In this document: positions 7,239 through 14,312 of the stretch, in pieces | Numbering within the stretch: the stretch's first letter is position 1 | Layout: every line of letters starts with the position of its first letter | Assembly (NCBI GenBank): GCA_016744485.1 | Contig: JADGEG010000018.1 | Coordinates: forward strand, 1 to 16,561 | Source: Arcobacter sp. | Lineage (GTDB): Bacteria > Campylobacterota > Campylobacteria > Campylobacterales > Arcobacteraceae | Length of the DNA stretch: 16,561 bases | Direction of reading: 5' to 3' | Made by a program: the position numbers and the translations under genes | The notes under the pieces: model-generated | What the model was told of the DNA's origin: nothing | Databases searched by the model: none | What the model saw: only the letters and a program-made list of their open reading frames with translations

Positions 7239-8046
7239 TTTTACTTTCCTTTTTTAAATTCTTTATTGAGAAATATAAAGATTCATCATCACAAACTTCA
7301 ATACACCTAGCACAATTTGTACACTCGCCTCCTAAAACAGGAAGAGATTCTTTTGTTATCATATGTAAAACGTGCATCTCAGGACAAACCTCTTTGCATT
7401 TCATACATTCTGTACAATTGTCAACATTATGATGTACTCTTATTAAACTATATTTAGAAATTATTGAATAAAATCCACCAAGAGGGCATATATAACCACA
7501 CCAACCATTTTTTAAAACAAATAAATCAAAGAAAAATATTATAAGCATAGCAGCCCACGAAAGCCCTAAACCAAATATTATACCTCTATGAATAATAGAT
7601 ATAGGAGATATAAATTCAAATGCAGTTATACCTAATACATATGAAATTATTAAACTCATAACTATAACCCAATACCTTATGTTTCTTGATGCTGGTTGTT
7701 TTTTTTGTATACTATTAAAACCTGCTTTTCTTCTTATATAATTAGCCAAATCTGTAATTAAATTAACAGGGCAAACCCAAGAACAAAATGTCCTACCACC
7801 TAAAACGGCATAAAATATCATAATTAATATAATACCAATAATAATATCACTTGAAATAAGAGCACCAGCTACGAACATTTGAAGTGCAGCAAAAGGGTCA
7901 CTTAAAGGAATAAATCCTAAAAAAAGAGATGAACTTAAATTACCAGTTAAGATATTAATACCCCAAATATTTGCAATAATATATAAAAACATAATAAATA
8001 TTTGAGTAAATCTTCTAGCAATAAGATATCTATATTTTTTAATCAT
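7225..8046 (-). CDS. napH: Quinol dehydrogenase membrane component NapH
   Basis: This membrane iron-sulphur protein of 273 aa oxidises menaquinol together with NapG. Campylobacterota lack NapC, so NapGH is the route from the quinone pool to NapB. There are about four transmembrane segments (about 12-33, 55-82, 125-147 and 155-178). Two cytoplasmic CxxxCP motifs are present, FCSWVCP (C88, C92) and GWCGYICP (C183, C187), a signature of the NapH/CcoG-like family. Two C-terminal 4Fe-4S sites follow: C211/C214/C217/C221 and C242/C245/C248/C252. The start overlaps the napG stop codon by 8 bp and the end overlaps napB, showing tight translational coupling. AGGTGG upstream of the ATG serves as ribosome-binding site. 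Confidence 0.95.
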   Translation of the reverse strand: MIKKYRYLIARRFTQIFIMFLYIIANIWGINILTGNLSSSLFLGFIPLSDPFAALQMFVAGALISSDIIIGIILIMIFYAVLGGRTFCSWVCPVNLITDLANYIRRKAGFNSIQKKQPASRNIRYWVIVMSLIISYVLGITAFEFISPISIIHRGIIFGLGLSWAAMLIIFFFDLFVLKNGWCGYICPLGGFYSIISKYSLIRVHHNVDNCTECMKCKEVCPEMHVLHMITKESLPVLGGECTNCARCIEVCDDESLYFSIKNLKKESKNENK

Positions 8047-8836
8047 CTAGTAGTCCACCTAAATCATTTAAAGAATCAACTGCTTTTCTTTTACTAAGAT
8101 TTGTTGTATTTATAGTATTATTATTTTCTAATCTTTTTTCATCACTTTCATCCCAACCTTTAATATAATGACCACCAGCTTTTCCTAATGCTATTTGTCT
8201 TGGAAGTACAAAGATAGATGCTTTTTGTGTAACACAAGCTTTTTCGCACAATCCACAACCAGTACAAACATTTGAATGTACAACGGGTTTCATAAAAGCA
8301 TGTTTTCCTGTTCTTTCATTTTTTGTATACTCAATTGTAATAGCTTCACCTAAAATAGGACAGGCTCTATAACAAGCATCACATTGAATACCCCAAAAAG
8401 CAATACAGTTTTCACTATCAATAACAGCAACACCCATATCAGCAGTATTAATATCAAGTTTATTATCTTTTGTTAAACTTAATATATCTAAAGCATCACT
8501 TGGACAAACTGGCACACAAGGAATATCAGGACACATATAACAAGGAGTATCTCTTGGTATAAAATAAGGGGTACCTAAAGGTTTATTATCACCTGCTTGT
8601 GCTAATTTTAAAGTATCAAAAGGACAGGCTTCTACACACATACCACATTTAATACATGTGGATAAGAATGATTTTTCTTCTAAAGCACCTGGGGGTCTTA
8701 GTATTAAAGGCGATGCTGTAACTTCATGCACATATGCACTCCACATTAAACCACCAAGTGATGCAAGTCCTATAGTTCTTGCACTATTTAGAAAGAATTC
8801 TCTTCTGCTTAATGTGTTTTGTGTTTTATGTGACAT
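8039..8836 (-). CDS. napG: Quinol dehydrogenase periplasmic ferredoxin NapG
   Basis: This periplasmic polyferredoxin of 265 aa works with NapH to move electrons from menaquinol towards NapB. It has a twin-arginine signal, SRREFFLNS (10-18), followed by a hydrophobic stretch, so it is exported folded with its clusters. Four 4Fe-4S sites are visible: C61/C64/C67/C71, C99/C102/C107/C111, C144/C152/C155/C159 and C191/C194/C197/C201. The ATG lies 8 bp after the napA stop codon with no strong Shine-Dalgarno sequence, so re-initiation by ribosomes finishing napA is likely. The C-terminal tail after about residue 225 is polar and cluster-free. Confidence 0.95.
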   Translation of the reverse strand: MSHKTQNTLSRREFFLNSARTIGLASLGGLMWSAYVHEVTASPLILRPPGALEEKSFLSTCIKCGMCVEACPFDTLKLAQAGDNKPLGTPYFIPRDTPCYMCPDIPCVPVCPSDALDILSLTKDNKLDINTADMGVAVIDSENCIAFWGIQCDACYRACPILGEAITIEYTKNERTGKHAFMKPVVHSNVCTGCGLCEKACVTQKASIFVLPRQIALGKAGGHYIKGWDESDEKRLENNNTINTTNLSKRKAVDSLNDLGGLLDD

Positions 8837-8844
8837 TATAAATA

Positions 8845-11640
8845 CTAAGCTTTATAAATTTTTACAGCACATTTTTTAAAGTCTGTTTGTTTCGATAAAG
8901 GACAAGTTGCATCTAAACATACTTTATTTATAAATACTTTTTCATCAAACCATGGAACAAATACTAAACCTTTTGAAGGTCTATTTCTTCCTCTTGTTTC
9001 AACTCTAGCTTTTACTTTTCCTCTTCGTGATTCAATCCAACATAAAGCACCTTGTTTAACATCATATAGTTTTGCATCAGCTGGGTGCATATAACATAAG
9101 GCTTCAGGAACTGCTCTATATAGTTCAGGAACTCTCATAGTCATAGTTCCACTATGCCAATGCTCTAAAACCCTACCAGTTGATAACCATACAGGATATT
9201 CTTTATCTGGCATTTCAGGTGCATCCATATAAGGTCTTGCAAATATTTTTGCTTTATTTGGAATTGGATTTTTCTTTTTATTTGTCACTCCTCTTAAAGT
9301 TCCTGTAGGTTGAGCTTTTAAGAACGTTCCATAAAATGCAAATTCACCAGTATTTGCTTTTTTAGCATAAGGGTCATATTTAGCATTAAATCTCCATTGA
9401 GTTTCCTTACCATCAATAACAGGCCATTTTAAACCTCTAACTCTATGATAAGTATCAAAATCAGCTAAATCATGTCCATGTCCACGTCCGAAATCTGCAT
9501 ACTCTTCAAAAAGATATTTTTGAATAAAAAAACCATAACCATCAAATACTTTATCATCAGATCCTACAACTTTTCTAGCATCTCCTAAACCATCAGTATT
9601 ATCATAAGCTTTTTGAATAGGATCATTATCATCTAGTTTATATGCTTTTGCTTTTTTATTTGCAAATAATATATCAAACATTGTACTATTTTCTGAATAT
9701 CCCATTTTAAGGGCTTCTGGTATAACATTTTGTAAAGTTACTTTTCCACCTTTAACTGTAGATTTTCCCCATAAATCAGCTACTGTAAATCTTTTAGAAA
9801 ATTCCAACCATTGCCAAGTATCAGACATAGAATCACCCATTGGTAAAACTTGTTGTCTCCAATGCTGTGTTCGTCGTTCAGCATTTCCGTATGCTCCCCA
9901 TTTTTCATAAATCATAGCAGTTGGTAAAATTAGATCAGAAACTTTAGCTGAAATTCCAGGATAACCATCTGAACAAACAATAAAGTTATCCATTTCTCGT
10001 GCAGCTTTTAACCAATGTGAAGCAGAAGCTGTATCTTGATAAGGATTACAAACATTTATCCATGCAAACTTTACAAGACCATCTTCTATATCTCTGTGAA
10101 TTTTCATTATATGTTGAGTTCCTACTTTATTTAAAGTTTTAAAAGGAATATTCCAAGCTTTTTCACAAATTGCTCTGTGTTTTGGATTTTTAACCATCAT
10201 ATCAGCAGGTAGTCTGTGGCAAAATGTTCCAACTTCTCTAGCAGTTCCACAAGCACTTGGTTGTCCTGTTAATGAAAATGCTCCAGAACCTGGTTTTGCT
10301 TGTTTATTAAGTAAAAAATGTACATTATAAGCTAAAGTATTTACCCAAGTTCCACGTGTATGTTGGTTCATACCCATAGTCCAAAAAGATACTACTTTTC
10401 TTCCTTTTTCTATATATAAATCAGCTAGATTTTTAATCTTTTTCATAAAATCTGCATCTGATTCATCAGGGTTACCTTTTGAAATCTTTGTAACATATTC
10501 AGCTGTGTATGGTTCTAAAGATTTTTTATATTCTTCAAAAGGAATTTGCCAATGTGGAAGTCCTGGTTTATTCATAATCATCTTATCACCAGCTTTATAA
10601 CCATATGGTGCTAAAGCAGGTGCTTCATCTTCAGAAACTATTTTACTCATTTCTTTAGCCATGATTTCTTTTTCTTTATTCGTATATTTATCCATTGATT
10701 TTTCATTTGATTTTTTCATACCATAACCAATATTAGTATTTGCAGCTGCAAACACAATATGCTTATTAACAAAATCCCAATCAATTGAATCAGAATGATT
10801 AAATACAATTTCTCTAGCTATATAATTCCATAAAGCTAAATCTGAATTTGGTTTAAAGATAATTTCCGTATCAGCTAAATCTGATGTTCTGTGTCTATAT
10901 GTTGATAAATTTATTATTTTTACTTTTTTAGGATCTGATAATTTTCTATCTGTTACTCTTGACCATAAAATTGGGTGCATTTCTGCCATATTTGAACCCC
11001 AAGAAACTATAGTATCAGTAAGTTCTATATCATCATAACATCCAGATGGTTCATCAATTCCAAAAGTTTGATAAAAACCAACAACAGCAGAAGCCATACA
11101 ATGACGTGCATTTGGATCAATAGCATTTGATCTAAAACCTGCTTTCATCATCTTTAAAGCAGCATATCCTTCTTGAACTGTATATTGTCCAGATGCAAAA
11201 ACAGCTACACCTTCAGGTCCTGACTGTTTTAATGCTTTTTTAGCATGGAATTCCATCTCATCAAAAGCTCTTTTCCAAGATACAACTTGAAATTTACCAT
11301 TTTTATCAAATTTACCATCTTTTCCTATTCTTAAAAGTGGTTGCTTTAATCTATCTGCACCATACATAATTTTTGCATTAAAATAACCTTTAATACAATT
11401 AAGACCTCTATTCACTGGTGCTGCAGGATCTCCTTTAACTGCCACTATTTTACCACCTTTAGTTGCCAGCATAATTCCACAACCAGTACCACAAAATCTG
11501 CATGCAGCCTTATCCCATCGCCAACTACCTTCGGCTTTTTTAGCTTCAGCTTGAAGATTTGAAGGTATCGCCATTCCAATTGCAGTTGCTGCAGAAGCAG
11601 CAGCAGAACTTTTAAGAAAATCTCTTCTTGAAAGTGTCAT
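8845..11640 (-). CDS. napA: Periplasmic nitrate reductase catalytic subunit NapA
   Basis: This molybdenum bis-MGD enzyme reduces nitrate to nitrite in the periplasm. Counted from the ATG at 11640 it has 931 aa, longer than E. coli NapA (about 830) but usual for Campylobacterota, whose NapA carries extra internal segments. Features in order are the Tat signal SRRDFLK (4-10) with probable cleavage near LQA (about 31), the 4Fe-4S site C47/C50/C54/C82, and the molybdenum ligand C181 in ARHCMASAV. The conserved MGMNQHTRG segment and C-terminal MGD-binding region follow. A longer reading from a TTG at 11661 is possible, but TAAGGAG sits inside that extension, 6 bp before the ATG, so the ATG is the better start. 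It is the first gene of napAGHBF, preceded by a TATAAT box and an FNR-type palindrome. Confidence 0.97.
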   Translation of the reverse strand: MTLSRRDFLKSSAAASAATAIGMAIPSNLQAEAKKAEGSWRWDKAACRFCGTGCGIMLATKGGKIVAVKGDPAAPVNRGLNCIKGYFNAKIMYGADRLKQPLLRIGKDGKFDKNGKFQVVSWKRAFDEMEFHAKKALKQSGPEGVAVFASGQYTVQEGYAALKMMKAGFRSNAIDPNARHCMASAVVGFYQTFGIDEPSGCYDDIELTDTIVSWGSNMAEMHPILWSRVTDRKLSDPKKVKIINLSTYRHRTSDLADTEIIFKPNSDLALWNYIAREIVFNHSDSIDWDFVNKHIVFAAANTNIGYGMKKSNEKSMDKYTNKEKEIMAKEMSKIVSEDEAPALAPYGYKAGDKMIMNKPGLPHWQIPFEEYKKSLEPYTAEYVTKISKGNPDESDADFMKKIKNLADLYIEKGRKVVSFWTMGMNQHTRGTWVNTLAYNVHFLLNKQAKPGSGAFSLTGQPSACGTAREVGTFCHRLPADMMVKNPKHRAICEKAWNIPFKTLNKVGTQHIMKIHRDIEDGLVKFAWINVCNPYQDTASASHWLKAAREMDNFIVCSDGYPGISAKVSDLILPTAMIYEKWGAYGNAERRTQHWRQQVLPMGDSMSDTWQWLEFSKRFTVADLWGKSTVKGGKVTLQNVIPEALKMGYSENSTMFDILFANKKAKAYKLDDNDPIQKAYDNTDGLGDARKVVGSDDKVFDGYGFFIQKYLFEEYADFGRGHGHDLADFDTYHRVRGLKWPVIDGKETQWRFNAKYDPYAKKANTGEFAFYGTFLKAQPTGTLRGVTNKKKNPIPNKAKIFARPYMDAPEMPDKEYPVWLSTGRVLEHWHSGTMTMRVPELYRAVPEALCYMHPADAKLYDVKQGALCWIESRRGKVKARVETRGRNRPSKGLVFVPWFDEKVFINKVCLDATCPLSKQTDFKKCAVKIYKA

Positions 11641-11668
11641 ATAATTCTCCTTATTTTTCAATTTATTA

Positions 11669-11674
11669 ATTATA
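11669..11674 (-). promoter_or_regulatory. napA -10 element
   Basis: A perfect TATAAT on the minus strand lies 28 bp before the napA ATG. It predicts a transcription start near 11662 and a short leader of about 20 nt containing the AAGGAG site. No good -35 hexamer is present. That is common for sigma-70 promoters of Campylobacterota, and here the FNR-type site occupies the -35 region, as expected for an activator-dependent promoter. Confidence 0.6.
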
Positions 11675-11696
11675 ACATTTTAATCTTGCATAAAGT

Positions 11697-11710
11697 TTGA
11701 TATTAATCAA
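11697..11710 (-). promoter_or_regulatory. FNR/CRP-type binding site for napA
   Basis: TTGATATTAATCAA is a perfect palindrome and a full match to the FNR consensus TTGAT-N4-ATCAA. Its centre (11703.5) lies about 41.5 bp upstream of the start point predicted from the napA -10 box, the classic class II activator position. It is much further (about 80 bp) from the start point of the divergent promoter. The likely regulator is an FNR/CRP-family protein responding to low oxygen or nitrogen oxides, not encoded in this window. The Campylobacter regulator NssR uses a different half-site (TTAAC), so an FNR-like protein fits better. Confidence 0.7.
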
Positions 11711-11729
11711 TTTTTTTAAGTTTAAAATA

Positions 11730-11744
11730 AGACTAAAAAAGTCT
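11730..11744 (+). promoter_or_regulatory. Inverted repeat upstream of the plus-strand promoter
   Basis: AGACT-AAAAA-AGTCT is a perfect 5-bp inverted repeat with a 5-bp A-tract spacer. It is centred about 46 bp before the start point expected from the plus-strand TATAAT. It could be a regulator site controlling the trpD2-like/msrPQ transcript. It does not match a binding motif I know, and short repeats like this can arise by chance in AT-rich sequence. Confidence 0.25.
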
Positions 11745-11770
11745 ACTTTAGGTTTTTTGCAAATTTTCTG

Positions 11771-11776
11771 TATAAT
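11771..11776 (+). promoter_or_regulatory. -10 element of the plus-strand operon
   Basis: TATAAT directly preceded by TG, with a T-rich stretch upstream (11753-11758), fits the Campylobacterota sigma-70 pattern in which a strong -10 box and upstream T-tract replace the -35 hexamer. The predicted start point is near 11783, leaving a leader of about 30 nt with AAAAGG as ribosome-binding site before the ATG at 11812. No other convincing promoter is visible before the following three genes. Confidence 0.6.
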
Positions 11777-11811
11777 AAATCTAAAACTTAAAATAGATAA
11801 AAGGTAAAGCA

Positions 11812-12705
11812 ATGGATTTTCAAACATATATTAGAGCAGTAGGAACTGGTCCTAAATTAAATAGAGAACTTACAAAAGAAGAAGTGCACGATGCAATTAC
11901 ACAAATATTAGAACAAAAAGTTTTATCTGAAAGAATATGTTCATTTTTATTAGGTTGGAGGGTTAGGCTTGAAAGTAATGAAGAATTAAAAGCTACACTT
12001 GAAGTATTTGATAAATATATTATTAAAAAAAACATTCCAAACTCAATAGAGCTGGCTTATCCTTATGATGGTAAAGCAAAAACACCTTATTTATTTCCTT
12101 TATATGCAAAATATTTAAAAAAATTTGATTTAAACTTAATAATATCAGGAGATTATTTACAGCCTGCAAAAAAAGGGATAACTACAAAAGACATATGCAC
12201 AAATATCATTTTAGATGATAATATAAAGTATTTTGATAGACAAGATTATTTTAAAGAACTAAGCAATTTAACAAAAATTAGAAATATTTTAGGATTAAGA
12301 ACCATCTTTAATACTTGTGAAAAGTTACTAAATCCTGCAAATTCCCATTTTGCTATTGTGAGTGCTTTTCATAAACCTTATGTTGAAAAGTATAATGCAA
12401 TATTTGCAAATAGATACAAACAATTAAGCATAGTAAAAGGTAGTGAGGGTACGGCTGAAGTATTTGCTAAGTGTAAATATTGGATAAATAAAAATAATAC
12501 TTTAGAAGAGTACACAATAGACCCACAATACTTTGGTATAAAGTATGAAAGTAGCGATAATAAAATATCTCTTGAACAGTCATTAGACTTTATAAATAAC
12601 CCATCGCCAACTTTAGAAAAACTTGCAAAATTAAATGTAGCTTTACTGTTACATAGTGCAAATAAAGTAAAAAGTATAAATGAAGCTTATGAGATATTAA
12701 ATTAA
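11812..12705 (+). CDS. TrpD2/YbiB-like protein (anthranilate phosphoribosyltransferase fold)
   Basis: This 297-aa protein has an N-terminal helical domain like that of nucleoside/anthranilate phosphoribosyltransferases (about 4-70) and a C-terminal alpha/beta domain. Recognisable TrpD2-type motifs are YDGKAKTP (85-92), LGLRTIFNTCEKLLNP (160-175), the following segment with FHKPYVEKY (186-194), and VKGSEG (208-213). The glycine-rich PRPP loop of true TrpD is not visible, so tryptophan synthesis is unlikely and no trp genes are nearby. The characterised homologue, E. coli YbiB, is an SOS-controlled protein that binds single-stranded nucleic acids. It is the first gene of a four-gene plus-strand unit, 33 bp before msrP. 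The family call is fairly firm; the function here is unknown. Confidence 0.8.
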   Translation: MDFQTYIRAVGTGPKLNRELTKEEVHDAITQILEQKVLSERICSFLLGWRVRLESNEELKATLEVFDKYIIKKNIPNSIELAYPYDGKAKTPYLFPLYAKYLKKFDLNLIISGDYLQPAKKGITTKDICTNIILDDNIKYFDRQDYFKELSNLTKIRNILGLRTIFNTCEKLLNPANSHFAIVSAFHKPYVEKYNAIFANRYKQLSIVKGSEGTAEVFAKCKYWINKNNTLEEYTIDPQYFGIKYESSDNKISLEQSLDFINNPSPTLEKLAKLNVALLLHSANKVKSINEAYEILN

Positions 12706-12738
12706 TAAGTCCAAAATAAACGATGAAAGGATAAAGAA

Positions 12739-13728
12739 ATGAAAAAGAAATCATGGCATATAAGTGAAAACGAAGTCACTCCTGAAGGAATTTTTAATAA
12801 AAGAAGAGATTTTTTTAAATTAGGAATTGCAAGTGTACTTACAAGCTCATATGTTTTTGAATCTTTTGCACAAGAAACTTCAAAAATACAGACTGCAAAG
12901 TTAAAAGATAATGTAAAAAGTAAAGTAACAAATCTCCTATTTAAAAAAGACAAGAACTTAAAAAACCTAGATTTAAATACATATAAACAAATTACTTCAT
13001 ATAATAATTTTTATGAATTTACAACGAATAAAGAAAGGGTTAAAAAACTATCTCATACTTTAAAAACAAATGATTGGAAAATACAAATTGATGGATTAGT
13101 AGAAAAACCTTTTATTATAGATATTGAAAGTTTAATTAAAAAGTTTACATTAGAAGAAAGAATTTATAGATTTAGATGTGTTGAGGGTTGGTCTATGGTT
13201 GTACCTTGGATTGGGTTTTCTTTATCAGGTTTAATAAAATTAGCAAAACCACTTTCAAAAGCAAAATATATAAGGTTTGAAACAAAGTTTGATGACGAAA
13301 TGTTTCCAGATCAAGCACGAGGAGTATTTGCTACTATGGATTATCCTTATGTTGAAGCTTTACGAATGGATGAAGCCATGAATGACTTAAGTATTTTGGC
13401 TCTTGGATTATATGGTTTATTAATGCCAAATCAAAACGGAGCTCCTATTAGACTAATAGTGCCATGGAAATATGGCTTTAAGTCTATTAAATCCATATCT
13501 AAAATAAGTTTTGTTGAAAAAGAGCCTCTAAATTCTTGGCAAAAATCAAATTCAAAAGAATATGGATTTTATGCTAATGTAAATCCATATGTTGATCACC
13601 CAAGATGGTCTCAAAAAAAAGAAAGAGTTTTAGGAAAATTTTTTAAAAAAAAAACACAGCTATTTAATTCTTATGAAAAAGAAGTAGCACATCTTTATAA
13701 AAATATGGATTTAACAAAATATATTTAA
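12739..13728 (+). CDS. msrP: Protein-methionine-sulfoxide reductase catalytic subunit MsrP
   Basis: This periplasmic molybdoenzyme (formerly YedY) of 329 aa reduces methionine sulfoxide in oxidised periplasmic proteins. The N-terminus carries a twin-arginine signal, NKRRDFFKLG (20-29), with a hydrophobic stretch and probable cleavage near SFA-Q (about 44). The molybdopterin ligand is C147 in RFRCVEGWSMVVPW, the most conserved MsrP segment. NQNGAPIRLIVPWKYGFKSIKSI (about 231-253) is the second hallmark. The start follows AAAGGATAAAG. Its stop codon overlaps the msrQ start codon by one base (TAATG), the usual coupling of these partners. Like NapA across the divergent promoter, it needs molybdopterin and Tat export. 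Confidence 0.95.
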   Translation: MKKKSWHISENEVTPEGIFNKRRDFFKLGIASVLTSSYVFESFAQETSKIQTAKLKDNVKSKVTNLLFKKDKNLKNLDLNTYKQITSYNNFYEFTTNKERVKKLSHTLKTNDWKIQIDGLVEKPFIIDIESLIKKFTLEERIYRFRCVEGWSMVVPWIGFSLSGLIKLAKPLSKAKYIRFETKFDDEMFPDQARGVFATMDYPYVEALRMDEAMNDLSILALGLYGLLMPNQNGAPIRLIVPWKYGFKSIKSISKISFVEKEPLNSWQKSNSKEYGFYANVNPYVDHPRWSQKKERVLGKFFKKKTQLFNSYEKEVAHLYKNMDLTKYI

Positions 13729-14288
13729 TGAAATACTTTTTTATTTTTGCCCTTTTATTAAGTCCTTTAATTTTTTTATTTGTAAAGCTTTTTTTTATTG
13801 AAGTAAATGACCCTATAAAATATATATTTAGTATAAGTGGTGCAACAGCTATAATATTACTTCTTATAAGTATTAGTATATCGTTAATAAAAAAATGGAT
13901 AAATTTATTAAAATATAGAAAGACTGTTGGTTTATTTGCTTTTTTTTATGCACTTTTACATTTATTAAATTTTATTATTTTAGATGCTCAATTTGATATG
14001 ATGTTTATCATTGAAGAGAGTTTAGATAAACCTTTTGTATATTTAGGAATGATATCATTTTTTATATTATTATTTATGGCAATTAGTTCGAGAACAAAAC
14101 TTTTTAAAAAATATAAAAGATACCATCAATTTATATATTTAGCTTTATTTTTAGCTTGTGTGCATTTTATTATGGCACAAAAGTCATTGTCAATTTTACA
14201 ATATATTTATATATTTGTGATTTTAATCATATTTACTTTTAAAATCAAACAAAAAGTAAATCAATTTTATGCTAAAGTTTCAAAATAA
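13728..14288 (+). CDS. msrQ: Haem-binding membrane subunit MsrQ
   Basis: This integral membrane b-type cytochrome of 186 aa (formerly YedZ) passes electrons from the quinone pool to MsrP. There are about six hydrophobic segments (about 3-23, 32-54, 68-85, 103-120, 134-150 and 156-172), matching the ferric-reductase-like transmembrane fold. Probable haem ligands are H78, H133 and H146; the 13-residue gap between the last two equals that of the E. coli protein's H151 and H164. The TAATG overlap with msrP supports coupled translation. It is slightly shorter than E. coli MsrQ (211 aa), with no sign of truncation in the core. Confidence 0.93.
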   Translation: MKYFFIFALLLSPLIFLFVKLFFIEVNDPIKYIFSISGATAIILLLISISISLIKKWINLLKYRKTVGLFAFFYALLHLLNFIILDAQFDMMFIIEESLDKPFVYLGMISFFILLFMAISSRTKLFKKYKRYHQFIYLALFLACVHFIMAQKSLSILQYIYIFVILIIFTFKIKQKVNQFYAKVSK

Positions 14289-14312
14289 AAACTAATACAA
14301 GATTAATACTTT

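Noticed and set aside
11641..11661. Extension of NapA by seven residues to a TTG start
   Set aside because: TAAGGAG lies within the extension, 6 bp before the ATG at 11640, and that ATG puts the Tat motif at the very N-terminus as usual.
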